Shown here piece by piece: positions 21,365-33,700 of a DNA stretch of 64,000 bases (its first letter is position 1; each line of letters begins with the position of its first letter). The translations under genes were made by a program, and so were the position numbers. This DNA comes from Mermis nigrescens (taxonomy: Eukaryota > Nematoda > Enoplea > Mermithida > Mermithidae). The notes below the pieces were generated by a model. It saw nothing but the letters and a program-made list of their open reading frames with translations, did not search any database and was not told where the DNA came from. The stretch is from NCBI GenBank assembly GCA_036768485.1, contig JAVLUZ010000735.1, positions 310,001 to 374,000 of the forward strand. Reading direction: 5' to 3'.

Positions 21365-21409
21365 TATAAATACTTAGGCTTAACTGAGCGCTGGTCAGGT
21401 TGCTAGAGG

Positions 21410-22300
21410 CGTAAATGCCATGATCCAGCCTATTTGATCCTGGGTCTGCTCCTTCAATCTCCTCAGTCCTAAATTGTTAACTGATTCTGGGCGGAGATCT
21501 AGGCAGCTACGCCCTAGTTTCCCGACTCTTACTTACTTAAGCTAAAGTCCAGATGCACTATAGAGCATTTGATCTCCGGCCTCACCCCGGAAAATCTCAA
21601 GTTGATAAAATTAGCTTCTCTTCGTAAGTGCCTTTCAAAAAGTGTTTGGTTCCTAGGAGCACAATAAAAAGAACTTTGAAGACAATCAACAACAGCTCTA
21701 TTTGAATCAGCATCAAAAATATTATTGACTGTATATTTTGAATAGAAATTAATAAAGGTTGTTTCCAAAAAGAATAAAGAAAGAATCATCTTTCTATTAT
21801 CAAGCCCATAATATGAGGGGAAGCTCCGCGATGCTGCGCTAGCCGCGGTGTATGTAACCCTAACGCTCAAGCGCAGCACTGCATGAGAAAAGCCTTAGCT
21901 AAAATACTACCTCAATCAATACGGGAGATGAGTTTCAAAAACACAAAGAGGGTGAAATAAGAGTCACATGATAATGCTTCAAGCAATGAGAGACGCACAT
22001 AAGTGTAAACGTAGACTCTAACTACTAATTCTAGCTCACGCGCTCGCACAAAAAGGCGACTCGGGGGTATGACCCGGCCTATCAAGATAGCCCGGCCCTC
22101 TACTGCGCGCACCTAATGAAACTTACTTACTTAACCCCAATTTGAGATTAAGTACCTAAATAATGTAAGTTCCCCGGAAACCTAATTGAGGGCTCAAAAA
22201 GATTATTATTTAACTTGTTTTGGGAACGAATTCCGGTGCTTGAAAATATTGAAGGTTCCTAATGTAGTGTAGCACAAGGACAGAAAACAACGGCACGGAA
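21410..22300 (-). repeat. Unclassified dispersed repeat, two diverged segments
   Basis: Segments around 21495-21700 and 22150-22290 share GGTTCCTA...AGCACAA with 46780-46960, where CAGCTACGCCCTA, CTCAAGTTGA and TTTGGTTCCTA also recur. It could be the 3' end of a non-LTR element, but no coding domain is visible. Confidence 0.45.
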
Positions 22301-22485
22301 ATTCGAACCGAGCCCAATCATCGTTCATTAAATAATTAATTTTTACAATATTTTTGGACAGAAAATTATGAAGCAATTAAAAACGCGACAGCATGAAGGT
22401 GCATGCTGCCGACTGTCGTGTTAGGCTAATCGGTTAAAAACAACGCTTCAATTACGAGGGCACGTAGCCCGCCAATGGCATACAC

Positions 22486-23008
22486 CACACCTGGGCGTGG
22501 GGGGGGGGGGGTATGCACCATACGTGGGCAGCAAGAAATTTCTGGGGGGGTGCAAGATTTTTTTGAAGGTCAAAAAATGGCCTTAAAAACGATGGTATGG
22601 TGATAAAAACACCATTTTTCGACGTTTCTCATCAAGCACTATCCATTGGCATCAAAAAATTGCGAAAAAAGCGAAAAAAATTTTCAAAAATTGAATTCTG
22701 GGGGGGTATTTTGATTTCTGGGGGGTATTTTGGTTTTCTGGGGTGCCATACCCCCCCAAACCCACGCCCAGGTGTGGTATGCACCCCCAGAAACCAAAAT
22801 ACCCCCCAGAAATCAAAATACCCCCCCAGAATTCAATTTTTGAAAATTTTTTTCGCTTTTTTCGCAATTTTTTGATGCCAATGGATAGTGCTTGATGAGA
22901 AACGTCGAAAAATGGTGTTTTTATCACCATACCATCGTTTTTAAGGCCATTTTTTGACCTTCAAAAAAATCTTGCACCCCCCCAGAAATTTCTTGCTGCC
23001 CACGTATG
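22486..23008. mobile_element. Palindromic double family D MITE
   Basis: Two family D units in opposite orientation form long arms (about 22511-22740 and 22780-23008) around a centre at about 22765. Both strands translate to the same 47-residue stretch (MVIKTPFFDVSHQALS and onward), so the arms are identical over at least 140 bp. Flanks GCATACAC and GCATACAA match at 7/8. A fragment with a G-run lies at 22486-22515. Confidence 0.88.
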
Positions 23009-23822
23009 CATACAACTAATGCCGTGAAGGCACACAAATAAAACAATAAATGCGTAAGGGCGAAAGAAGCCTGCCCACTACGCGACGAAAATACGACGAG
23101 ATTTTCCTGCAGCCAGCAGGGAAAATACAGAGAGACTACGTGCGGAAAAATACGTTGCACGGAAAGAAAACGGGCACAGCATACAAGCTGGCGAAAAACT
23201 GGGAAAGCTCACTGTAAAATGATAAAATCTTAAAGTGGAGGAGTCGTAATGTCGTCCAAGTCGTAATAGTCGTCCAAAACTGCGCTCGCATGCAGTTTTA
23301 AACGATACGAAAAAGAGGCGTATCAAACGCGGACAAAGAAATGCGGAATGGATCTACGAGAATAACAATAGGCCTATGGGCAAAGCTTATGGTAAAGAAT
23401 GTACAAACGAAATAGACACGAATATGAGACACACACATATGAAGTTTTAACACACGTATGATATGATAGCACACATACCAATTCGTACTCAAGTCGCATT
23501 AAGCCCGAGTGCCCATTTTCCTATTCCGGATTTTTTATTGAAAATATGTGTGGGAAAGGAAATGAAGATATGATAATTTTAAGAGGGAAGGTGGTCCCGG
23601 GCGACACACTGAAGCGTTACGCTGAGTGGTCGCGTACGTGCAAATGGAAATTAAGCACGTAATTGAGCATCTAGGGCAAACAGTCATCGGCATGTATGTA
23701 CAAAATAGCACAAAACAAATGGAATTTCGCGTTGAACCAACGCAACGAAAATGGGGTGTAGAGCCATCTCTACATAAGTGAGACAATATTTTGCTCAACT
23801 CGCAATCTCACGTGGGGGCATG

Positions 23823-24254
23823 CAGTGGCGGATCCAGGATTTCCCTAAGCGGGGGGGGGGGGCGGTACCCCTAAGGCGAAACCCTGACTTGGGCGGAAAA
23901 ATTAGCCGTTTTAAATCGAAAATCGTTCAAAAATCCTTAATTTTGCGCACTTTTTCGGGCCAATGGGGGGCGGCCACCATACGTGGGCAGCAAGAAAATT
24001 CTGGGGGGGGGGTGCAAGATTTTTTTGGAGGTCGAAAAATGGCCTTAAAAATGATGGTATGGCGATAAAAACACCATTTTTCGATGTTTCTCATCAAGCA
24101 CTATCCATTGGCATCAAAAAATTGCGAAAAAACGAAAAAATTTTCAAAAATTGAATTCTGGGGGGGGTATTTTGGTTTCTGGGGGGGTGCATAACCCCCC
24201 CCCCACGCCCAGGTGTGGCGGCCACCCCCCTTCCCCCACCTAAATCCGCCCCTG
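23823..24254 (+). mobile_element. hAT (CAGTGGCGGATC family) inside an older MITE
   Basis: The ends are CAGTGGCGGATCCAGG and the inverse of CAGGGGCGGATTTAGG. Flanks GGGGCATG and GGTGTATG match at 6/8. The outer sequence on both sides (CTCACGTGGG to the left, GTATGCACCCC to the right) belongs to a decayed family D MITE. Confidence 0.7.
23978..24217 (+). mobile_element. Family D MITE nested in hAT
   Basis: Perfect duplication GCGGCCAC at 23970-23977 and 24218-24225. The ends are CATACGTGGGCAGC and CACGCCCAGGTGTG. Confidence 0.93.
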
Positions 24255-24624
24255 GGTGTATGCACCCCAAAAAGGCCGAATACCCCCCTCTAGAAGCCAA
24301 AATATCCCCCAAGAACTCAATTGTTGAAATTTTTTGTTTTTTGGCGGCGTCAGCCGCCTGTTTATATATACGTTTCACTCGGGTTAGTTTTGAGTTTCCC
24401 GCCAAAGTACATACATTATGCTGTACAGAGAATAAGAAAGTTTGCACCTTAATTGTAAATGTATATAAGTGATCAGGCAAATTTCAGCTTCACGCCAGAA
24501 ATGTGACATTTAGTGAGTGCATAAGTGATGAAGCTATATTATATATGAATGTTCTGCGGTTATGGTGCTGAACAGCGTATGCGTGCACTCGAACAAGCAT
24601 CTGTGAGCGGATTTATGTTGTGTG

Positions 24625-24935
24625 CAGGGACGGATTTAAGAGGGGGTTGGCCGCCGCCCATTGGCCAAAATTCTTTGGCGAAATAAAAAGAATGGATATG
24701 CAATTTGCAATGATTTTTGGCCGTCAGTGACCAAAATTTCTCAAATTTTCCGGCGCTACGCGCCGGATGATACCTATGTATTAATGACAGTTATTTACTT
24801 TCTTGCGACCTGGAGAGAGCCATTTTCAGTTCATGTCTATTTTCAATTAAAAATTCGATGTTTCGCATCAAATGCTATAAATCCAGGAAATCAAGCAGGC
24901 TTACTGAGAGCGAAAAAAATTATGTACCTACCTAT
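24625..24935 (+). mobile_element. Truncated hAT (CAGTGGCGGATC family)
   Basis: Starts CAGGGACGGATTTAAGAGG and continues with the shared interior (AATGGATATGCAATTTGC) and the CGGCGCTACGCGCCGG hairpin. The right terminus is missing. Confidence 0.65.
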
Positions 24936-25379
24936 GTATGCGTTGTTTTTTACACAAATGTACCTACTGGGTTCTTCTGTCCCTGAACGGTCGTGGATAA
25001 GAAGACTGATTTAAATCTGAAAATTTCAAGGAACAGGAAGAGAAATGAATCCATAACGAATTCCATCCACTTGATTTTATCAGTTAATCATCTACTATAA
25101 TTGCATTATCGTATTAATTGTATGTAACGAGAAGACTTTACTACGAGATTCCATTTGCCCTATGGCTTCAATGCTAGCAAGTCACGTTCTCGGCTATTTC
25201 ATTCATACATGGATAGTGAGCGACCAAACGTGTTTGCAAGGAAATTCTGGGGAGAGGGAATGAAATCGCCAAAAATTGTCAAAAATGTTACTAAAAATAT
25301 AATTCTGGGGTCTACAGTAATCTGCGGGGTTTTTCAACTTCTTTAGGGTGTATACCCTCAGTACCCCTAAGCACGGTTT

Positions 25380-26135
25380 TTTGTATTCGGCAAAGATTTT
25401 TCCCGATGTACAAAGAGCTTTTCGGGACCGTCTTTGTACATGTACAAAAGATTTTTGGGAAGACAAAAATTGCAAAAAAGGTCTATAATTCGAAGAAATT
25501 TCGGCGCTTCGCGCCGAAATAAGTAATTGTGCGTTGTATATATCTTTATAATGGCAGAAATTGCATTTTCAAAAGTAAAAATGTCAAATTTTTCGGCACT
25601 TCGCGCCGTTTTAAGACGATTCTTAGTGATTTTTGCCCTTAGAGACCCAGAAATTAGCTAAAACACAGTACGAAAAGTCAAAGAACTCTGTTTTTACGAT
25701 ACTAAAATCGCTGCTGTACCATATTATAGTACCCAAAAATTTTGTGTGTACAAAATGTACAAAGATTTTTCGGAAGACAAAAACTGTAAAAAGGTGTAAA
25801 ATTCCCAAAATTTTCGGCGCTTCGCGCCGAAGTGATAAATTATTTGTCCTATATATCTTTAAAATGGCAGAATTTGCATTTAGAATGGAAAAATGTCAAT
25901 ATTTTTTAGCGCTTCGCGCCGTTTTTCAGATAATTTTTAGTAATTTTTAGCGTCATAAACCCAGAAATTAGCTAAAATACACTACCTAAGATCGAAAACC
26001 CTGTTTTACCACACTAAAATCGCTACTGTACTATATTATAGTACACAAAAATTTGCATGTGCAAAATGTACAAAGACTTTTGGGGACCATCTTTGTACAT
26101 GTACAAACGGACCTTGTACAAAAAAAAACACTGCC
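25380..26135 (-). repeat. Tandem ~314-bp repeat with GCGCC hairpins
   Basis: Two direct copies start near 25443 and 25757, each beginning TACAAA(A)GATTTTT and carrying CGGCGCTTCGCGCCG hairpins (about 25502 and 25815) and TGTACAAAG motifs. Related, in inverse orientation, to the interior of 13449-14785. Confidence 0.7.
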
Positions 26136-26625
26136 CCTAAGCCCATGTGTGGTAGCGACTAAATTCTAAGGGTCTGACGGGCAAAGCATGGAAAAGGAGC
26201 TCAAAAAATTCAATTCTGGGGTCTACATACGGCAATCTGCGAGAAATTCAGAATTTTGTGGGTCTAAAACGTCCAACGTAAGTTTTTGTTTGAGCTAACG
26301 AATTCAGTAATCGCTAGAAGTGATGAATCCTTGCAGAGTATCACAACAAAAACAAAAAATTACGACAAAGCGTGAAACAATCGCTAACGCAATGGTTAAA
26401 GTCTTGTTTAACTATTGGTACAAAATCGAATAATCCGTGGACGACAGACGTCGCATCGCAATTAATGCCATACGAGCGTTGAACGGAATTTTGCTCAAAA
26501 TAAGTTCGTAAATACATAGATAGTTCGAGTCAAACTGAAGCTTGATGACGCTAAGGTTAGTGGAAATGCTTACTTCAGAGCTATGGTTCATCAAAATCAA
26601 AGAATTAGCGCGAAATTATCGCTAT

Positions 26626-26853
26626 TTATACTGGTAGCAGATCGTACGACGACAAAAGCGTTGACGACAAAAGTTTTCTCCCGCCGAACGATCGTCGTCG
26701 TTTATCGTACGCTGTGAGCTCGGCTCGAGTGGGCCGCGTAATTTGTCTGTTTTTTTCCTCATTGGAAAACGCCAGAGCGATGTTCTTCGAGTCGCCCACC
26801 ACAAAGGAATCTTTAGTACCACGGCGGAACATATATACGGGCGGGCCTGCTAT
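26626..26853 (-). CDS. Probable terminal exon of the four-TM gene
   Basis: The acceptor is GCCATCATTTCAG; the frame then reads IAGPPVYMFRRGTKDSFVVG, ending LLPV and TAA. Phase 0 fits exon 3. Charged and without hydrophobic stretches, it suits a cytoplasmic tail. It could instead be the last exon of another gene. Confidence 0.55.
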   Translation of the reverse strand: MAGPPVYMFRRGTKDSFVVGDSKNIALAFSNEEKNRQITRPTRAELTAYDKRRRSFGGRKLLSSTLLSSYDLLPV

Positions 26854-27680
26854 CTGAAATGATGGCGTATTTGTCATGCACGTACCACCCATGGGCGTGG
26901 GGTTTAGACTCCCCCTGATAATCCTGTAGATTCCAAAAAATCAAGAGGCCCCCTCCATAATTGAATTTGGGCGTTTTTCTTCTGATTTTTACCGGTTTTA
27001 CACTACCCAGAACCCTCAGCATTTTACTGCTGTCCATGCATTGCAGGTATCAATTAAGTAGTACCTAATCACCTTAGAAAAAACAACAAATGAGAATCGT
27101 TGCGTAGTAGTACGAGTAGGTTCCCCTTGGTTTTTTTCCAAAACGATTAGCTCGATCGTTGACATCTTCAGAAAGGTGAGAGGAGAGGTTCTAGAGGTTT
27201 GCAGAGGTTGGTCACTAAAAACCTCAAATCAAAATTAATCTTCAAAAAGACCACCTAAGCGCATTGAACATACATACATATGTACAGTACCAAGCTTCTA
27301 AATATGTTTTGGTAAGCGAATATGTTCGATAAGGCTAATTGCAACCGAAAAGTTGGGCGTAACAACGTAAGAAAAAACGCTTTCTTGAAAACGTCTAAAA
27401 TTGTGATGTTTTTAGGGCCAATTTGACTTGTTTAGGTTTCAAACCCGGTTTTCCATGATACTGTTTTTAATGACCTATCTAAAAAAACTTAGCATATGCA
27501 CTTAGATTTTTTTACCAGCGCTTTGCTTTGTTGAAACGTCATACGACTGAATACGTAGAATAAATATTCGATCAAGCTTTAAAATACTTTAAGTGATGGA
27601 GTTTTTGTGCGAGACCACCCAACATAATGAATATTTCAGAAAACCAATGGGCTTTACAGAAATTCAATCTAATTTACGTA

Positions 27681-27718
<38 letters not shown>

Positions 27719-30700
27719 TTTTAAAAATATTTATACGAGGAAGATATACTCAATTAAAGTGAATGGTGAAATACCTGGTCGTAATGTGATCACAATAAAC
27801 CAGAATCTGGATCACGTTTAAGGTACATGTATGGTGATTTTTAACTTTTTTGGTTAGCTCGTACTTGGTATGCTTAATGTAGCAGGAGTGCTACTACACG
27901 GCTAGAAATGCCTACTTTGAAGTTTAACCCGTGACGTTGATGTTTCAGTGTTTCTCAATATTATTCAATACTTTGCGCAGTTGTGAGCAAGAGCCCGAGT
28001 AGTCGATTAGTACTACACACGCGAATCAGAGCGGAAGATCCGGGAAACCGGTGCGGGTAAACTTTTGCTCACGTAACGGTGGAAGGCAGCGCCACCAGTT
28101 ACATATTGGAGGTCCCAGAGTACGTTCTCTGGAGTTGTCTGCGCTTACGCTTCCTCCTAGAGGGGAGGAGTGTAGCAGGAGTGCTACTACACGGCTAGAA
28201 ATGCCTACTTTGAAGTTTAACCCGTGACGTTGATGTTTCAGTGTTTCTCAATATTATTCAATACTTTGCGCAGTTGTGAGCAAGAGGCGAGTAGTCGATT
28301 AGTACTACACACGCGAATCAGAGCGGAAGATCCGGGAAACCGGTGCGGGTAAAATTTTGCACACGTAACGGTGGGAGGCGGCGCCCCCGTTACTTTAATG
28401 AATTTTAAGGCTTGAAGTCGTGAAGCTTGAATTTCTCGAATCATTTTGTTTTTACAAACTTTTGTTAAATTAAAAGAGGTTTTTACAGTACATTCAAATT
28501 TAGTTAAAATAAATTTTAGGTACAGTATAGTAAGTGTAAAGAATTGGGAGCAAAAATACGTTTTCTCATGCCAACTTTGCTATTTATGATACAGAAACAT
28601 CTGAATCTCAAAATACTAATCACACAGTAAGTTTGTTTGGTTAACTTTTTAAGGCCTGCAGCTTGCGTCTAAGTGAGTTCGAGGCGAACCGCATTATTGT
28701 CGTTTGGAATCTTATATATTTATCAAAGACCATGAAGTTCGCTTGATAATTCTTTCTGCATGATACCGCAGAATATACGAGTACGTCGGCTTTGAATTTA
28801 CAGATTTTGTCAGACTTGCAGTTGAATGTACATGTACATGACCTATTACCTTTTTTTCTACCCCTCTCCTTTTTTACACTTTTGACAAATTGATAAGTCT
28901 GCAGTCTCATTCTATTTAATACAAGTCTCTCACAGAAATGCTAGCAGTACAATAGAACCATATATGGGCAACGTCTTAATTTTGGGGAGCTAATGTCCAA
29001 AACTTTCTAAAAGGTTAAAAAGTGCCGAAAATCTGTAGCAGGGCAAAAAAACGCAATTTTCGGCTCTTTTCTCATCGTACGCTATCCATTGACATAAAAA
29101 ATTCGTGGGAAAAAAATTTTAGAATATTTAATTCTGCAAGTTTTTAATTCTGGGTATCGTTTGGATTTTGGGGACCTAGATTCTTCACGCCCATGTACTG
29201 ATACGGTCACCTAATGAGATAAAAACGAGTTTAAAACACGAAAATAAAATGATTTATGGTCGGTATATCCTCGATTTCCGTTGACAAATTTCTTTATGTT
29301 TTTGTCACTTTGTAAACAACCATTTGTTTTTTTTAAAATTTTAACAGATCTTAAATGCATACTTAAAGCTATATGCGTGCAGAGGAAAGGTTTGGGTCCA
29401 CATCCTAAGGACTGAATATTCCATAGGAATTAATATAAGAAAATTAAGGTCAAAAATCAAAAGATCGAAAATTTATCATAAAATGCAGGGTTGTGCTATT
29501 TTTATGTTCAATTATTCTTTCGAAGTCACTAAAGCTCTATAAGTTTTAAATTTGAAGCCTCTTACCTTTGCTGAGCCATACTTTGCACCTAGAATGCGAT
29601 ACCGATCATTAATGATTTGTAATGAATTGAAATATCTGAAATTTTTTAGGTCAGAATAGTGATGTAGCGCAGTAGGATTTACGCGTTATTTTTTAAGGCT
29701 GCATTGCATTATTTGGTTTGCATTGCCACATGACGAATTTTATGCTCTTGTTTGCATTCCACAGGATGTTTTGTCCACTAGTGGATCCAGAAAGGAATTT
29801 TGGGGGTTGGTTAGAAATCCATGAACACCTGGCCGTTTCTTTATCCCATGGTATATTGTTCGAGTATTCGATATACCTGAGTAGGACCATCGGTTAACCA
29901 CTCTTCTACAGTTGGGTTAGGAGGTCTGGGGTGGCGCGCTCAAACGCCCCGAGCGGGATCTGGGACAGAGCCCCGAAAAATTTTGTAAAATGAGCACTTT
30001 ATTGTTGAAACGTAAAAATTTACACCAAATCGGACGCATCTTGGTTCTGAATTAAGCTTAAAAACAGTAATTTATCAATTGGAATGTACACATGCATACT
30101 ATATAAATATGCACAAAACTTTTCAAGTGGTTGCCGTTAATAAATGCAAAGTGCGTTTTTCGACCTCAGCGGTGCAGCAACGGGTCACTGCAATGTCATA
30201 GATAAGCAGCAGCCGAATTAGGGGGTGTCCGATGGGGCCAAATCGCCAAAAATCGCACTCTGAGAATCAATCAATTTGGGGGGTTCATCGGATTTTCAGG
30301 GCGTCCCCAGATTCCCCCCACCCCACGCCTATGTTTGGTCACTGTCAATTAGGTCGGTATATGCAAAAATTTAACAATTGTTATCTTGTTTTACCGTCTT
30401 CAAGTCGAATTCGCAGCCCTTTTGTTAACAAGGTAGTTTAGAAAACGCAATGCGCACAAACAAAAAATTTAATCCTTTCTAATCTTAGGTAGCGCGTTAG
30501 CGCGTACCTATAATATACTTGGGTACCCCTAACACCTGTGCACTCCCCCTACAGCTATAACGGGACACTTCTGGAAGGTGCGGTTTTTTTTAAAAGAAAG
30601 ATAATAAAAAAATTCGCTGCCCGTGTTTTTTTGTTTTTCTTGAAACTCAAAACTGACTGTGTAAAGAAGGTGTAAAGTTTTTGTGTAACGTTATAACATA

Positions 30701-33700
30701 GGACAAATTTTGGGACCTTTTTACTGCGGCATGTGGACAACTGAGTATTGATGACTTGAAGAATTGAACAGCATAGGATAATAGAGGGATGAATTCTACA
30801 GATGGTACTTTTTTGTTTTTTGAAATTCGCATTAGTTATCGAATGGCAGTGTAAAGAGTGCGAAAATCTGGGGGTGAAAAAGCACTTTTTGGTCGAGTTT
30901 TCAACCTGCTTATGTCCGATACTAACTCCGGTTATTAGTTTTTTAAAATGTTTTCTGACAGAAATGTAGAGCGGATCAAGGGCTACATTCTGCATATAAG
31001 CAAAGTCTTATATGCTCTATGGTGAGTTAGATCCTGGGGTTTAAAGTTTACACTCTAGTGGATGGTGTAAAAAAACGGATTTTAACTAAGATTTCTCTGC
31101 CAAATTTTCCCGCTTATGAGTCAGGGTGAATTGAATACAGCAGTAATAAAGTGCCTCTCAGGGGCTACACATCGCAGCAAACCGCATTTAAAAAAACGCA
31201 ATATTGAGTTATTTATGGGGGTGTAAAGTTCGAAATCAGAGGTAAAAAATGGGCGAAAAAACACGTTTTTTCCGAATTTTGATTAATAAATCATACCAAA
31301 TAATTTTTGCAAGAGAATTTTTGGCACACAGGAATGTACTACGATTTAAAAGCTACAAATTGTACCAAACCGAATTTCTTTAAACTCAATGGGGAGTTCG
31401 GTACGGAATTTTAAAGTTTACAGTGTTCTAAATGATGGAAAATACGTTTTTGTTGCTTTTTTGTTCGCCACTTTCTCCGTCCAGAAGTCGGGATAAGTCC
31501 AATAGAATAAAAATAAAGTGCTTTATATCGGGTGCATGTCAAAGCAAATTGTCTATACATTAATATTTAGCGAGTGTAAAGTCAAAAATTTGGTGTTTAA
31601 AATGCGTTTCTGTCTTGTTTTTTCTGCCTGCTTCTCCGGTTATGAGTCAGGGACACGATTATCAAGTCCAGAAATGGACCAGGAACCAAATTTGTATGCC
31701 AGTCTGGCGCGTATGTTTACACTCTACAGTGTTGTACAGTGGTTTACACCTATTGTTAGTTTGCTCATAGAACATTATGGAGACTTAATTTTTTTCATAA
31801 ATATTAATCGTAATATCGGAAAAATATCAAAATTACGAATCTGACCAAAATCTTCTTTACACTAGGTGTTTACATGAAGTTTACACTACAAATGTATTTA
31901 TCTTCGTTTTTGAGCATTCCAGAAACCTAATTTTTTCCTGGAGTCTAGAAATTTTCAAAGAATCAAATGTGAGACGTCACATAGGCGCGTTTGTTTACAT
32001 CCAACAGTGATGTAAAGTAGTTTACACTCATTGTTTATTTGTCCTCAGACCATTGTAGACATGCAATTTTTTCATGAATGTTGATAATAATATCCGAGTA
32101 ATATCAGATTTACAAATCGGAATAAAGTCCTCTTTACACTAGGCGGTTGTGTAAAGTTTACACTGCTAATTAATCTTCGTTCTAGAGCTTTGCGAAAACC
32201 TGAATTTTTTGCCGAAATCTGAAAATTTACATGGAATCAAATAAGGGACGTCAGCTGGGCGCGTTTGTTTACACTCAACAGTGATGTAAAGTGGTTAATC
32301 TTCGTTCTAGAGCTTTGCAAAAACCTAAATTTTTTGCCGAAATCTGAAAATTTGCATGGAATCAAATAAGGGACGTCAGCTGGGCGCGTTTGTTTACACT
32401 CAACAGTGATGTAAAGTGGTTTACATCTGTGTCTATTTGTCATTAAATCGTTATGGAGACATAATTTTTTCATGAATGTTGATCGTAATATCCGAGTAAT
32501 ATCGAATTTACAAATCCGACTAAAATCTTCTTTACACTCGTTGCTAGTGTAAAGTTTACACTATATAATAAGCTTCATTCTAGAGCCTCACGGTAACTTA
32601 TTTTTCCCTAAAGTCGTAAAATATATATGGAAACATATGTGATACGTCTGCTAGGGGCGCATGAAGAGTAGTGTAAAGTGATTAACACCTAATGTTAATT
32701 TGTTCTTAGAACATTATAGAGGTTTCATTTCTTAATAAATGCTGATCGTTATATCAGAGCAATATCGAAATTATTAATCCCACTAAAATTCTTTACACTC
32801 TTGTGTAAAGTTTAAAATGTAAATTAAGTTTAGCTCTAGAAAGTTTTGGAAGCATATTTCTTTACAGGATGTTCTACGTAACATAAGAATTACTAATCAG
32901 AATGTTTGTTTCTTCTACAACTAGTAGCTTTGTAAAGTTTAAACCATTCAATTATTAGAAGAACCGCACAGTAAATGGAATCTAGTATTGTATTTCCAAA
33001 TCTTGCTAATTAAAAGTAGGGTACTAGCAAAGAAAAATGCTCCGATGGAACAAAAAAGGGAATATACTTGGGATTGTGAATTATCGAGGATGTAAAAGGA
33101 GGGGACTAGGAATCTCCGTATGTTATATGCCAAAAATCGCAAAATATGTTAAAAATCAGACTTTCTCTAAACAATGCAAAAAATCGAAGTATATTCTGCG
33201 GCCTTTGAAAAATGTAAAAGTTTAGTAAACAATTGTTGTAGACATGTGTAAAAGAGTATCTACATAAGGTCTGTTGCACGTCAGCTTCCGTGTTTCCTAC
33301 TGCTTTGAACCAACAATATCATCGATTGTCTTGAATGCATCGATATGTACTATTTCATTCAATTCGCTTAGCTACTGCATTGCTAATTCGCTGCTTTTTT
33401 CAATCAATTTTTTGGTAATTTGAATATTGCTTGCACTTTGACACTTAGAATGGCTGTATCTGCTAAGTGACATGCTTAGTAATAATGAAATACGAACAAC
33501 TTAATTATGATTTGTTAACAGCATTTCACTTTCAGTCACATTATTAAGCAACTCAAAGTTGAATGAAGTCTGCAAAAAGTTGCATTACGTAATATGCTTT
33601 TAAGATATTGTGTCAATCAGAGAAAATTATTTTAAAATAATACGTTTTTTCAGAGACCGCAGAATATACTTCGATTTTTTGCATTGTTTAGAGAAAGTCT

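Noticed and set aside
22597..22930. Two identical small proteins on opposite strands
   Set aside because: They are translations of the two arms of the palindromic MITE; related peptides appear in every family D copy, with no codon constraint visible.
30555..30995. 146-codon ORF at the 5' end of the Helitrons, also open in copy 2
   Set aside because: It matches no family, is broken in copy 3, and its conservation is no better than the surrounding non-coding sequence of these similar copies.
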